The position numbers and the translations under genes were made by a program. From Aerococcus tenax (GTDB lineage Bacteria; Bacillota; Bacilli; Lactobacillales; Aerococcaceae): DNA of 64,000 nucleotides. The notes beneath the pieces were generated by a model, which saw only the letters and a program-made list of their open reading frames with translations, made no database searches and was not told where the DNA came from. The DNA lies in assembly GCF_003286645.3 (NCBI RefSeq), contig NZ_CP127382.2, positions 1,736,001-1,800,000 of the forward strand. The letters run 5' to 3'. Shown here piece after piece: positions 44,627 to 54,130 of the stretch (its first letter is position 1; every line of letters begins with the position of its first letter).

Positions 44627-47600
44627 TTATCTTCTAAAGAAACGTGAGTAAGAAGGTCTGTTGTAATGCGCTCTAGCTAACCGTCTCACACGAGCTGGAC
44701 GATAAGTTGCTGAGCGATAAGACCGAGGACTTGAATAAGTAAGCGCCCTTGCCGCTCCCACATTGGCACTGCGATAACCATCTGCGATAAATCCACGACG
44801 AATAATTCGATTTATCGTTTTGGCAAGAACTGTCCGTGTTACCTTCGGATTAGCTTGAGGGACTCCATTAATGTAAGTCGTTTCGGTAATGGTTTGAACT
44901 TTTCCCTCTTGACCAGCTTGAACAACCACTTCTTCTCGTGGAGCTAATTCTCGATCATCTATCCAGATAATTTTTGGTTTAATGGTTCGAACGGTTACCT
45001 CTCTTCTCACTTCAACTACTTGGGTCCCTACTTCCACGATTTCGTCACGTTTGTCGCGAAGGACGCGGCGGGTGACTTGAGGATTAGGCTGTGGACGCCC
45101 ATTGACGTAAGTGGTCGTTGTGGTTTCTTCGACGCGTCCAGTAATTCCTGACTGAATCACACGGCGCTCGCCTTTTGGAAGATTAGGATTCTCACGAGTG
45201 ATGGTTTGGTAAGGGATTTCCTTGACGGTTACTTGTGACTCTTGGCGAACCTCTTGGGTCCCGACTTCCACAATTTCGTCACGTTTGTCGCGAAGGACGC
45301 GGCGGGTGACTTGAGGGTTAGGCTGTGGACGTCCATTGACGTAAGTCGTTGTTGTAGTTTCTTCGACGCGTCCAGTAATTCCTGACTGAATCACACGGCG
45401 CTCGCCTTTTGGAAGATTAGGATTCTCACGAGTAATGGTTTGGTAAGGGATTTCCTTAACGGTTACTTGAGAGTCTTGGCGAACCTCTTGGGTCCCCACT
45501 TCCACAATTTCATCGCGTTTGTCGCGAAGGACACGGCTGGTGACCTCTGGGTTCGGTTGGGCTTGACCATTGATGTAAGTCGTTGTTGTGGTTTCTTCTT
45601 CTCGACCTGTCACCCCGGTTTGAATCACCCGACGTTGGCCTTTAGGAAGGTTGGGATTTTCGCGAGTAATAGTTTGATAAGGAATTTCCTTAACCTTCAC
45701 TTGAGACTCTTGGCGAATCTCTTGGGTGCCCACTTCTACGATTTCATCACGTTTGTCGCGGAGGACGCGGCGGGTGACTTGAGGGTTGGGCTGTGGACGT
45801 CCATTGACGTAAGTCGTTGTTGTGGTTTCTTCGACACGACCTGTAATTCCACTTTGAATCACCCGGCGCTCACCCTTTGGAAGGTTAGGATTCTCACGAG
45901 TGATGGTTTGGTAAGGGATTTCCTTGACCGTCACTTGCAAATCTTGGCGAACCTCTTGGGTCCCTACTTCCACGATTTCGTCACGTTTGTCGCGAAGGAC
46001 GCGGCGGGTGACTTGAGGGTTAGGCTGTGGACGTCCATTGACGTAAGTCGTTGTTGTGGTTTCTTCAACACGACCTGTGATCCCGCTTTGGATCACCCGG
46101 CGCTCACCTTTTGGAAGGTTGGAATTTTCACGAGTGATGGTTTGGTAAGGAATTTCCTTAACGGTTACTTGAGACTCTTGGCGAACCTCTTGGGTGCCCA
46201 CTTCCACAATTTCGTCACGTTTGTCGCGAAGGACGCGGCGGGTGACTTGAGGGTTGGGCTGTGGGCGTCCATTGACGTAGGTCGTTGTTGTGGTTTCTTC
46301 AACACGACCTGTGATCCCGCTTTGGATCACCCGGCGCTCACCTTTTGAAAGGTTAGGATTTTCATGAGTGATGGTTTGGTAAGGGATTTCTTTAACAATT
46401 ACTTGAGGAACTTTTTTAACTTCCCGGGTGCCGATTTCGATGATGCGATTTTGCCCTTGTTGAAGGACTCTTTCGCTCACTAAGCGGCGACTGACTTCTT
46501 TCTTGTTGATGGTTTTGATATGGATTTGGCTTTCGACAATGTTTTTCTTGCCTTCTTGGATCGTCCGTCTCAAGCCTTTGTCAAGATTGGGGTTGTACTT
46601 GTAAACAGTATCGAAACCACTTTCTCTTTCTTGGCGGACCAGGCGGGTTTCTTCGACCCGGGCTTTTTCTTGCTTAGAGTAAGTGATTCGAGCCGTACCG
46701 TCTTGACGAACAGCCACCCCAGCACCGCCACGATAGTAAGGGGCTACTTCGGAGGTAATGGCAAAGGTATATTGCTTACGGCGGTCAATTCCCAAGGCTT
46801 GGGCATTGATGGATTGCACAATACGACCGGCCCCGTCTCCATAGATTGCTTGGAATTGACCACTACGCGCACTATATTTCAAAAGAAGAGGTTCGAATTC
46901 TTCAGGACGGAATTGGTCAACGTCCCGTTCATAGCGTCCTTGCATCCGCTTATTATTGTATTCAAAGCCATGGCTAGATCCGACAATCCGACTGTTTCCT
47001 GCTTGGTCATTGCGAACGAAGGCTGTGTAGCCACGATGTTGGTTACCGGCAATACGGTTAGACATCCCTTGTTTATCCATCTGACTGGTTTCGGGGTTGT
47101 AACGAATGTCAATCTTATAACCGAATGCCTTGGCAACGCCGCGATTCTTGAGGATTCCGCCTTGATTGAGGTAGGCTTGCCCTTTGTTGGCACCTTCGAT
47201 AAAGAGGAAGCCAAAACCGTCTGCGGCAGTCGTATTGTTGTGGTGGTCTAGGCGGACTTCTAAATTCAACTCGAAGTCTTTATCGAAGCTTACAGCTTCT
47301 TTTTTCACCAGGGCACCCCGTTGGCTCTGAACATTGTGAATCATCCGTGATCCTAAGGCATTGCTATTGCCGAATTGAACCGCTTGAACATTCTCTGGGC
47401 CACGGTCGGCCTTGGCTGGGTTATATTCTGTTGGGTCATACTTTGTCACATTGGGGCCAATCCGGTCAAAGTGGTTTCTGCCCAGTCCCGTTTCAGTGAC
47501 GGTTCGGCTATCAGCCACTTCCTTATGGTCAATGACCCGATCTTCTACGGTGCGGGTTTGGTCAGCTTCTCGGTTCCGTTCAACGTAAGTGGGTTGCTCG

Positions 47601-47977
47601 TCTCCACCCACAAGTACTTCATCGCTGGCTTCCAGGTCGCTATAGTAAGCCGCCCGATTTTCTATACTGGAGACTGGTTGGCTCGCTGACTCGCCCACCT
47701 TCTCAGTCAAGGAATGACTGCTGTCTAGTGAAAGTGCCCGGCTGCCATGATCTGCCTCTTTTGAAGAATGACCTTGGCCGTTTGCAAGACCGGCGACATT
47801 TGCACTTGTTACGCCTTCATTTGAAGCCGCCTGAACCACAGAGGCCTCTCCCATAAAGAGCAAACCAACCGCAACAGCGACTGAAGCGACACCCATATTT
47901 AAACGTCTAATGGCATAGCGATAAGAGCGATTGCAACTTTTTTCACTGATCATTTTAAAATTATTCTTCCCTAGCAT
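44627..47977 (-). CDS. Lectin-like/G5-repeat YSIRK surface protein without LPXTG
   Basis: 1116 residues. Signal peptide with YAIRRLNMGVASVAVAVG, nearly the same as in the collagen-like protein. A linker to about 195, then an L-type lectin-like domain (about 200-440: TTAADGFGFLFIEGANKG, AFGYKIDIRYNP) that may bind glycans. Then eight G5-like repeats of about 78 residues, six almost identical (VKEIPYQTITRENPNLPKG to EIVEVGTQEV). The end is unusual: no LPXTG, no helix, but a tail rich in Arg, Tyr and Ser ending RPSYSRFFRR. Only 16 bp separate it from the next gene, so no anchor was lost just downstream. Probably exported and retained by charge or by a partner. Confidence 0.88.
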   Translation of the reverse strand: MLGKNNFKMISEKSCNRSYRYAIRRLNMGVASVAVAVGLLFMGEASVVQAASNEGVTSANVAGLANGQGHSSKEADHGSRALSLDSSHSLTEKVGESASQPVSSIENRAAYYSDLEASDEVLVGGDEQPTYVERNREADQTRTVEDRVIDHKEVADSRTVTETGLGRNHFDRIGPNVTKYDPTEYNPAKADRGPENVQAVQFGNSNALGSRMIHNVQSQRGALVKKEAVSFDKDFELNLEVRLDHHNNTTAADGFGFLFIEGANKGQAYLNQGGILKNRGVAKAFGYKIDIRYNPETSQMDKQGMSNRIAGNQHRGYTAFVRNDQAGNSRIVGSSHGFEYNNKRMQGRYERDVDQFRPEEFEPLLLKYSARSGQFQAIYGDGAGRIVQSINAQALGIDRRKQYTFAITSEVAPYYRGGAGVAVRQDGTARITYSKQEKARVEETRLVRQERESGFDTVYKYNPNLDKGLRRTIQEGKKNIVESQIHIKTINKKEVSRRLVSERVLQQGQNRIIEIGTREVKKVPQVIVKEIPYQTITHENPNLSKGERRVIQSGITGRVEETTTTTYVNGRPQPNPQVTRRVLRDKRDEIVEVGTQEVRQESQVTVKEIPYQTITRENSNLPKGERRVIQSGITGRVEETTTTTYVNGRPQPNPQVTRRVLRDKRDEIVEVGTQEVRQDLQVTVKEIPYQTITRENPNLPKGERRVIQSGITGRVEETTTTTYVNGRPQPNPQVTRRVLRDKRDEIVEVGTQEIRQESQVKVKEIPYQTITRENPNLPKGQRRVIQTGVTGREEETTTTTYINGQAQPNPEVTSRVLRDKRDEIVEVGTQEVRQDSQVTVKEIPYQTITRENPNLPKGERRVIQSGITGRVEETTTTTYVNGRPQPNPQVTRRVLRDKRDEIVEVGTQEVRQESQVTVKEIPYQTITRENPNLPKGERRVIQSGITGRVEETTTTTYVNGRPQPNPQVTRRVLRDKRDEIVEVGTQVVEVRREVTVRTIKPKIIWIDDRELAPREEVVVQAGQEGKVQTITETTYINGVPQANPKVTRTVLAKTINRIIRRGFIADGYRSANVGAARALTYSSPRSYRSATYRPARVRRLARAHYNRPSYSRFFRR
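45000..46404 (-). repeat. Six 234-bp tandem repeats coding G5-like domains
   Basis: Six consecutive units of 78 codons, nearly identical at base level, with the fourth from the N-terminus the most different (INGQAQPNPEVTSRV against VNGRPQPNPQVTRRV). Divergent single units flank them on each side. Such arrays change copy number by recombination. Confidence 0.85.
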
Positions 47978-48415
47978 ATGTTTTGATTACCCTCTTTATA
48001 TTCTTCTTAGTTTTTAAGTGTAAAAAGCAAATAATGTATAATAAAATATAAAAATTCGCTATTAGTTAAGCAAAAAAGAAATTGAAAAACTAGCAGATTT
48101 TTAAAATTAAATCAAATCTCCTGATTATTTTTTAAACTAATAAGTATTTATCACTTGAAAAAACCCAGGAAGCTTGATATAACGGCATTCCTCTTTTGCT
48201 TATGGTATATATTTTTCAAAAGGATAATAGTCCAAAAACATTTTATTGTATTTATTATTAACTTTATTTGGTAATAATTTAATTATTTTTCGTTTTGCTG
48301 AACAAAAGCTTTTTTTACTTGATTAATATAAACGATTACTTATAATCGGACAAAACTTTCACCAGCTTAGCTAACCAGTCCTCTCCAGAAAATCTCTTCC
48401 CTGAGCGCACAAAAA
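47978..48415. other. Long A+T-rich leader upstream of the surface operon
   Basis: About 440 bp without a gene, between the trxB terminator and the lectin/G5 start. It is strongly A+T-rich with several TATAAT-like hexamers, none with a convincing -35 partner. It must hold the surface-operon promoter on the minus strand, and the length leaves room for regulation. I see no reading frame or known RNA motif in it. Confidence 0.5.
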
Positions 48416-48445
48416 AAGAGACCAGGACAAAAGTTCCAGTCTCTT
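48416..48445 (-). terminator. Terminator of trxB
   Basis: AAGAGAC (48416-48422) pairs with GTCTCTT (48439-48445). On the minus strand a seven-T run follows. Confidence 0.85.
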
Positions 48446-48481
48446 AATAAAATATAAACTACATCATCAAAATTTGTTCTT

Positions 48482-48498
48482 CGACGCGCTTGTCGCAC
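48482..48498 (-). repeat. Left-arm fragment of the intergenic hairpin family at the trxB stop
   Basis: The trxB stop TAG is followed directly by AGTGCGACAAGCGCG, the left-arm motif found complete at 53.87, 55.21 and 60.36 kb. The right arm is absent. Confidence 0.5.
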
Positions 48499-48499
48499 T

Positions 48500-49432
48500 C
48501 TATCCTAAAGCTTCCACGTATTGGTAGGCTTCTTGGCCTGCGCTGCCGGCGTCACCGACTGCAGTGGAGACTTGGCGTAATTTCTTCTTACGGACATCCC
48601 CACAAGCAAAGATTCCCGGCACGGCGGTAGCCATGTTTTCATCAGTTAGGATCCAGCCTTCTTCATCGGTAATCCCCAAGTCACTGAAGGGCTCACTATT
48701 AGGCAAGAGCCCTACATAGATGAAGACCCCACCGGCTGGGACTTCCGTCACTTCATGGGACTTCACATTTTCCACCACAATGCTGGTGACTTGCTTGCCG
48801 TCGCCTTTAATTTCTTTGACCACGCTATCCCAGGTAAAAGAAATCTTGTCGTTAGCAAAGGCGCGGTCTTGGAGAATTTTTTGGGCCCGTAATTGGTCAC
48901 GGCGGTGAATAATGTCAACCGTGTTGGCGAATTGGGTCAGGTAGCTGCCCTCTTCCACGGCAGAATCGCCCCCACCGACTACCTTGATGTCGCGGCCCTT
49001 ATAGAAGGCCCCGTCACAAACGGCACAGTAGGAAACGCCGTGGCCATTATATTCTTCTTCCCCCGGCACATCCAAGGTCCGATGTACTGATCCGGTGGCG
49101 ATCACGATGGCCTTGGCCTTAAAGTCGCCATTATCGGTTTCAATCAGGTGGTAAGGCTTGCCAGGAGTCACTTTCTTCACATTGCCGAAGACATACTCAG
49201 CCCCAAATTGCATGGCACTTTCGTACATCTTGTTGGCTAGGTCAGGGCCGGAAATGCTCTTGTAACCGGGGTAGTTTTCCACCGTGGCGGTATTAATTAG
49301 TTCTCCCCCTGGGACTCCCCGTTCCAAAACAGCAACCTGTAAATTAGCCCGTGACGCATACAGGGCCGCAGTTAGGCCGGCTGGACCGGCACCAATAACG
49401 ATCACATCATAAGTTTTACTTGCTTCACTCAC
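48500..49432 (-). CDS. trxB: Thioredoxin reductase
   Basis: 310 residues. FAD-binding GAGPAGLTAALYASRA near residue 14, the redox-active CAVCDGAFYKG (Cys-X-X-Cys), the NADPH-binding GGGDSAVEEGSYL and the C-terminal GIFACGDVRKKKLRQVSTAVGD. It uses NADPH to reduce thioredoxin in the cytosol. The start codon is GTG with GGAGGAATCAAC upstream. Last gene of the conserved hprK-lgt-gpsA-galU-trxB order. Confidence 0.96.
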   Translation of the reverse strand: MSEASKTYDVIVIGAGPAGLTAALYASRANLQVAVLERGVPGGELINTATVENYPGYKSISGPDLANKMYESAMQFGAEYVFGNVKKVTPGKPYHLIETDNGDFKAKAIVIATGSVHRTLDVPGEEEYNGHGVSYCAVCDGAFYKGRDIKVVGGGDSAVEEGSYLTQFANTVDIIHRRDQLRAQKILQDRAFANDKISFTWDSVVKEIKGDGKQVTSIVVENVKSHEVTEVPAGGVFIYVGLLPNSEPFSDLGITDEEGWILTDENMATAVPGIFACGDVRKKKLRQVSTAVGDAGSAGQEAYQYVEALG

Positions 49433-49519
49433 GTTGATTCCTCCACTTTTTTCACTTTAGTCACACTTTATCCCCAGCCTCCACCAAGACGGGCGCACTG
49501 GGACTTGGAAACCGAGAGA

Positions 49520-50395
49520 TTATTTCAAATCCTTTTCTAAGTCAAGTAGGTAGGCGCGTAAGTCGTCTTTGATTTCTGGATGGCGGAGGCCATAGGAAAT
49601 ACAGGTTTTCATATATTCTAACTTATTACCGACATCATAGCGTTGGCCAGTGAATTCGAGGGCAAAGACCCGTTGTGTTTTGTTCAAACGGTCAATGGCA
49701 TCGGTCAATTGGATTTCGTTTCCGGCCCCAGGTTCTTGGGTTTCCAAGAGGTCAAAGATTTCTGGAGTGAGAAGATAACGACCGATAATGGCCAAGTCAC
49801 TCGGCGCTTCGCTAGGATCAGGTTTTTCCACGAATTGGCGAACATTATAGATACCGTCCTTATATTGGGCTTCGGGATCGATAATGCCGTACTTGCTGGT
49901 ATCTTCGTGGGGAACCCGCATAACGGCAATATTTGAGGCATGGGTATCATGATAAGCGTCGATCAATTGTTTTGTCAAAGGAACTGCATCTTCCATCAAG
50001 TCATCGCCCAGCATCACCACAAAGGGTTCATCGCCGACAAAGGCCTTGGCTTGTAAGACCGCGTCCCCTAGTCCCTTAGGATAGGATTGGCGCTTGAAGA
50101 AGAGGTTAAGGCCAATGGTTTCTTGAACAATTTCCAGTAAGTCGTCCTTACCCTTGGCGTGGAGGTTTTCTTCCAGTTCAATATTGGAGTCAAAGTGGTC
50201 CTCGATGGGGCGTTTGTTTTTCCCGGTAATAATTAGAATATCTTCAATCCCACTGGCCAGGGCCTCTTCCACGATAAATTGGATGGTGGGTTTATCAACA
50301 ATTGGTAACATTTCTTTGGCCATAGCCTTGGTGGCTGGTAAGAAACGGGTTCCTAAACCAGCGGCAGGGATAATGGCTTTTCTTACTTTTGTCAT
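49520..50395 (-). CDS. galU: UTP-glucose-1-phosphate uridylyltransferase
   Basis: 291 residues. The nucleotidyltransferase signature is [20 protein letters not shown] near residue 8, with [28 protein letters not shown] (metal-binding Asp) and [12 protein letters not shown]. It makes UDP-glucose for glycolipid, teichoic acid and capsule synthesis, using the product of the phosphoglucomutase at 25.6 kb. It has its own ribosome binding site (AAAGGAGTAGCT). Confidence 0.96.
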   Translation of the reverse strand: MTKVRKAIIPAAGLGTRFLPATKAMAKEMLPIVDKPTIQFIVEEALASGIEDILIITGKNKRPIEDHFDSNIELEENLHAKGKDDLLEIVQETIGLNLFFKRQSYPKGLGDAVLQAKAFVGDEPFVVMLGDDLMEDAVPLTKQLIDAYHDTHASNIAVMRVPHEDTSKYGIIDPEAQYKDGIYNVRQFVEKPDPSEAPSDLAIIGRYLLTPEIFDLLETQEPGAGNEIQLTDAIDRLNKTQRVFALEFTGQRYDVGNKLEYMKTCISYGLRHPEIKDDLRAYLLDLEKDLK

Positions 50396-50563
50396 AGCTA
50401 CTCCTTTATTTGTGAATCAGACTTCACGGTAATTATTGTGACAGTTTGGGTCACTAGTCTCTTCTCTTAATGTAAAAGTTGTTTCGCAATTTAGCAAGCC
50501 TTAAGGGGATTCTTATCACTTTTTTATCGATTGCTAGTTCCCAGTGAGCGCTAAAAAATGCGC

Positions 50564-51646
50564 CTAATCCTTCAAGCGGGCTTGCTTGGCCAAGGACTGT
50601 TCTAAGGCCAGGCGGTCTAAGCCGACTTCTTGCTTGCCTTGGCGTTTCATTAGGTCCTCGACTAATTTTCTGAGGTCCTGGTGGTCATAGAGGACCTGGT
50701 AGGTAGTTTGGGTGATTGGCATTTCGATCCCTACCGACTGGGCCAATTCATAGGCCGACTTGGTGGTATGGACGCCCTCAACGATCATTCCCATGTGGTC
50801 GAGGACTTCACTGACCGACTTGCCCTGGCCAATTTGATAACCGGCCTGCCAGTTCCTAGAAAAGGGTGAGGTACAGGTAACGATTAAGTCGCCAATCCCA
50901 CTCAAACCGGCAAAGGTAAAGGGATCCGCTCCCAAGGCTACCCCTAGCCGGGTAATTTCCGCCAGGCCCCGGGTCATCAAGATGGCCTTGGCATTATCAC
51001 CAAAGCCTAGACCAGCTAGAGCTCCGGAACAGAGGGCAATAATATTTTTCAAGGCACCACCGAGTTCTACTCCGACCACGTCGTCATTGGTGTAGACCCG
51101 AAAATAAGCATTCATAAAGAGGGCTTGGAGAGCTTCCGCCGCCTTCAAATCTTGGCAGGCAGCGGTAATTCCGGTGATATCATGGCGGGCCACTTCTTCC
51201 GCATGACTGGGGCCCGATAAGACCACCGGCCCTTGAATGGCCAAGTCCTTAAAACTGTCTGCTAAGATCACCGAGACTCGCTCATGGGTCTCTAATTCCA
51301 GACCCTTAGCCGCATGGAAAATCAACGGCCGGTCTGCCTGTGCATCCTCGGCTTGTAAAATAGCGGCCACTTGGTCGGCTACCCCGCGGATGGCATTGGT
51401 CGGCACCACAAAGCCGATCACTTGGGCGCCTTTCACGGCCGCTTCCAAATCAGAGGTTGCGACAATGTCTTTGGGCAAAGTGACCTCTTTTAAATAGGCG
51501 GCATTGGTATGTTCTTGGTTAATTTCATCCGCCTGATTTTGCCGGTGGGTCCAGAGGGTCACCTGGTGGCCATTTTCCGCTAAGACCATGGCCAAGGCGG
51601 TCCCCCAGGAACCAGCACCGAGTAAGCTGATTGCTTGTTTTACCAT
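50564..51646 (-). CDS. gpsA: NAD(P)H-dependent glycerol-3-phosphate dehydrogenase
   Basis: About 360 residues from MVKQAISLLGAGSWGTALAM, the N-terminal nucleotide-binding motif; GVELGGALKNIIALCSG and AGLSGIGDLIVTCTSP hold the catalytic Lys and substrate-binding residues. It makes sn-glycerol-3-phosphate for phospholipids. The ATG at 51646 has AAGGAG 7 nt upstream; the longer frame to 51676 is not needed. The C-terminus is longer than typical by a short charged tail. It follows lgt by 42 bp. Confidence 0.95.
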   Translation of the reverse strand: MVKQAISLLGAGSWGTALAMVLAENGHQVTLWTHRQNQADEINQEHTNAAYLKEVTLPKDIVATSDLEAAVKGAQVIGFVVPTNAIRGVADQVAAILQAEDAQADRPLIFHAAKGLELETHERVSVILADSFKDLAIQGPVVLSGPSHAEEVARHDITGITAACQDLKAAEALQALFMNAYFRVYTNDDVVGVELGGALKNIIALCSGALAGLGFGDNAKAILMTRGLAEITRLGVALGADPFTFAGLSGIGDLIVTCTSPFSRNWQAGYQIGQGKSVSEVLDHMGMIVEGVHTTKSAYELAQSVGIEMPITQTTYQVLYDHQDLRKLVEDLMKRQGKQEVGLDRLALEQSLAKQARLKD

Positions 51647-51688
51647 TATCTTCTCCTTTAATTCACTTTCATCCAAATTGACTTGCCC

Positions 51689-52579
51689 TTAGGCTGATTT
51701 TTTGGCTTGGGCCCGCCGCTTGGTCAAGTAGTTATAGTCGCTGTAATAAGGCAGGTCTCCTTGCTTGGTACGGCGGTAGATCAAGAGGGCAATCCCCACA
51801 ACCACCAGGACTAAGGACAGGGCTTGGGAGACCCGGATCGGTCCCAGGTAGAGAGAATCAGTCCGTAAGCCTTCAATGAAGAAACGGCCGGTCCCGTACC
51901 AAATCAAGTATAAGAGTCCGGTCTCGCCGAGTTTTAAGGTCTTATGACGGTGGCGGAGGAAGAGTAAGACCCCTACCCCCAGTAAATTCCACAGGGATTC
52001 ATAGAGGAAGGTGGGGTGGTAGTATTGGCCGTTAATATTCATTTGTTCAACGATAAAATTCGGTAAGTGCAAGGTCTCCCGTAGGAAAGCTTCACTAACC
52101 GGGCCACCATGGGCTTCTTGGTTAACAAAGTTACCCCAGCGGCCAATTCCTTGAGCTAGGAGTAAATAAGGCATAATCACGTCCGCCAAGAAGCTCACCT
52201 TCATCTTGTGGCGCTTGGCATAAATAATCGCCGTCAAAGCCCCCGCAATCACTCCTCCATAAATAGCAATACCACCCTGCCAGATGGCAATAATTTCGCC
52301 CAGGTTTTCCCGGTAGTAGTCCCATTCAAAGATCACATAATAGAGCCTGGCCCCGATAAAACCGATGGGAACTGCCCACATGATCATATCCATGACCTTG
52401 TCACTATCAAAACCCTTGCGTTCAATCTCTTTAAGGATCAATTCCACCGCTAAGAACATGCCCAGGGCAATAATAATTCCGTACCAACGAATCTCAATTC
52501 CTAAGAAGGAAAAGGCCACCGGATCAATAGCTAGCAGGTTAAGGCTGGGTAAAAGTTTTCCAAGTAAAGTCGTCATCAT
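51689..52579 (-). CDS. lgt: Prolipoprotein diacylglyceryl transferase
   Basis: 296 residues, seven membrane helices. The Lgt signature GRWGNFVNQEAHGGPV is complete, and IYGGVIAGALTAIIYAK and HPTFLYESLWNL are conserved. It transfers diacylglycerol from phosphatidylglycerol to the lipobox Cys of prolipoproteins such as the PhnD homologue here. The C-terminus is basic (KRRAQAKK). The start overlaps the hprK stop by 4 bp (ATGA). Confidence 0.95.
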   Translation of the reverse strand: MMTTLLGKLLPSLNLLAIDPVAFSFLGIEIRWYGIIIALGMFLAVELILKEIERKGFDSDKVMDMIMWAVPIGFIGARLYYVIFEWDYYRENLGEIIAIWQGGIAIYGGVIAGALTAIIYAKRHKMKVSFLADVIMPYLLLAQGIGRWGNFVNQEAHGGPVSEAFLRETLHLPNFIVEQMNINGQYYHPTFLYESLWNLLGVGVLLFLRHRHKTLKLGETGLLYLIWYGTGRFFIEGLRTDSLYLGPIRVSQALSLVLVVVGIALLIYRRTKQGDLPYYSDYNYLTKRRAQAKKSA

Positions 52580-53556
52580 GACTCATCGCCCGCTTCCGCC
52601 TGGTCTTTTTCGGCGTGAGTTTTGGCATCCGCTTCCTGGTTGGCTTGGATTAAATGGGTCAGTCTTTCCTCGAATTCCTTACCGGCATTGTAGCCCATAT
52701 TATTGGCCCGAAGATTCATAGCCGCCACTTCCACGATATTAGAAGAATTCCGCCCAGTGCGGACAGGCACAGTAATTTGAGGGACATCTACTCCGAGTAG
52801 GGAAACCATTTCCGGTTCCGATCCTAAACGTTCATAGTCTTCATCATCGTCCCACATGACTAAGCGGACAATCAAGTGGAGTTGTTGGGCCTGTTTAACC
52901 GCCCCGGCCCCAAAGAGGGTGAGGACATTAATAATGCCCAGGCCGCGGATTTCGATCATATTTTGTAAGATGGCCGGCGCCTCGCCCACGATGGAATAGT
53001 CATCGCGTTTATGGAGTTCCACCCGGTCATCAGCCACAAGCCGGTGGCCGTTTTTAATTAATTCCAGGGCGGTTTCGGACTTACCGATCCCGCTGTCCCC
53101 TATAATCATAATTCCCAAACCATAGACATCCACAAAGACGCCATGCTTGGACACCCGGGGCGCCAGACGCTCTTGGAGGTAGGTAGTAATATTGGAATAG
53201 AGCCGGGTTGTCACTGCACTTCCCTGTAAAATTGGGATTTTATTTTCTTCTGCCGCTTGAAAGACCTCGTATTCCGGCATCAAGTCGCGGGAGAAAATAA
53301 AGACTGGCGTATCTTCCCGGGACATCCGCCGCATAATCAAGAGCCGCTCATCACTAGTCATTTTCTTCAAATAGGAGTGCTCATTCCGGCCAAACAATTG
53401 GACCCGTTCCGAGGGATAGTAGTTAAAATACCCCGATAATTCCAAACCCGGACGGGAAATGTCGCTGGTTTGAATCAAACGGTCTAAATACTCCTCTCCC
53501 TGGAGCACCTTCAGCCCAAGCTGGTCCCTGAGCTCTTTAACGGTTACTGCTTCCAT
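52576..53556 (-). CDS. hprK: HPr kinase/phosphorylase
   Basis: About 326 residues from MEAVTVKELRDQLGLKV. Walker A is GDSGIGKSETALELIKNGH, followed by LVADDRVEL, and the HprK signature is MIEIRGLGIINVLTLFGAGA in part. It phosphorylates Ser46 of HPr in response to fructose-1,6-bisphosphate and ATP and removes it with phosphate, the master switch of carbon catabolite repression in Gram-positives. AAAGGAAACAATT precedes the ATG at 53556. The acidic C-terminal end (KDQAEAGDES) is poorly conserved. First gene of the conserved cluster. Confidence 0.96.
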   Translation of the reverse strand: MEAVTVKELRDQLGLKVLQGEEYLDRLIQTSDISRPGLELSGYFNYYPSERVQLFGRNEHSYLKKMTSDERLLIMRRMSREDTPVFIFSRDLMPEYEVFQAAEENKIPILQGSAVTTRLYSNITTYLQERLAPRVSKHGVFVDVYGLGIMIIGDSGIGKSETALELIKNGHRLVADDRVELHKRDDYSIVGEAPAILQNMIEIRGLGIINVLTLFGAGAVKQAQQLHLIVRLVMWDDDEDYERLGSEPEMVSLLGVDVPQITVPVRTGRNSSNIVEVAAMNLRANNMGYNAGKEFEERLTHLIQANQEADAKTHAEKDQAEAGDES

Positions 53557-53623
53557 AATTGTTTCCTTTCTCTTTTTAAATCTCACTTCATTTTACCATA
53601 GGCCCAAGCCATTAGTAAGGCTT

Positions 53624-54029
53624 GAGAGTGTGACGAGTGCACCAAAGATCGATAACACTGGAGCTAAAGAGCAAAAATTCTTGAAAAGAATTTCTTGCAC
53701 TTTAGTGAAGTGGAGTTCGATCTGCACCCGGAGCACGTTTTGAGAGTGTGACAGTCACAACAAAGGACGAAATCGCTGGAGAAAACTGGGATAAGCTCAG
53801 TGAAGCTGAGCGTTACCAGTTTTTGAAGCGGACGTTCGTCCTGTGACTGGAACACGTTTGAAGAGAGTGCGACAAGCGCAAAAAGAGGGGAGAAAGCTAC
53901 GCATACTATATCTGTAACTCGCTTTGCTTCGAACAGCTATAGCAATTGGAAGAAGTGCGCAGTAAATCCTCAAAGAGGATTTGCAAGGGCTTCTGAAATG
54001 GAGCTCACCTCGCGCTTGGAGCAGGTTTT
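53624..54029 (+). repeat. Tandem array of three intergenic hairpin units (A1, B1, C1)
   Basis: Three palindromic units joined head to tail. A1 (53624-53740): AGATCGA/TTCGATCT, AGCTAAAG/CTTTAGT, AAATTCTT/AAGAATTT. B1 (53741-53859): GTCAC/GTGAC, AGGACGAA/TTCGTCCT, AGCTCAG/CTGAGC. C1 (53860-54029): GACAAGCGC/GCGCTTG and AAATCCTC/AGGATTT. Each starts near GAGAGTGTGAC or GAGAGTGCGAC and ends near GGAGCACGTTT. No protein-coding character. C1 carries the 48-bp insert. The array fills most of the 570 bp between hprK and the membrane-protein genes. Confidence 0.8.
53895..53942 (+). mobile_element. 48-bp hairpin insert, copy 1 (in unit C1)
   Basis: Starts AGCTACGCATA and ends CTATAG. Stem CTATATCTGT (53906-53915) with ACAGCTATAG (53933-53942), one T/C mismatch, 17-nt loop. 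Absent from the homologous unit C2 (55206-55325), where GGGGAGA runs on into CCATTGGAAGA. Classed as mobile by the filled/empty comparison only; it has no coding capacity. Confidence 0.65.
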
Positions 54030-54055
54030 GAGAGTGTGACAGTCACAACTTATAA

Positions 54056-54085
54056 AAAAGACTGCAACAGGCGTCGCAGTCTTTT
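54056..54085 (-). terminator. Terminator after the PF04020-family gene
   Basis: AAAAGACTGC with AAC pairs with GCAGTCTTTT. On the minus strand TTTTTTATAAG follows. Confidence 0.85.
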
Positions 54086-54130
54086 AACGATTAATAACAT
54101 TTAAGTAAAAACCTTCTCCCGTAGCACTCT

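Noticed and set aside
44611..44700. Hidden LPXTG anchor in another frame after the lectin/G5 gene
   Set aside because: Only 16 bp separate the stop from the next start codon, and no LPXTG-like sequence is present in any frame there.
45440..46348. Open 302-codon frame on the plus strand, antisense to the G5 repeats
   Set aside because: It exists only because the 234-bp repeats lack stops in that frame. It repeats with the same period, has no ribosome binding site and resembles no protein.
53624..54029. Possible CRISPR array
   Set aside because: Repeats are unequal palindromic units of 117-170 bp without constant short repeats or unique spacers, and no cas genes are near.
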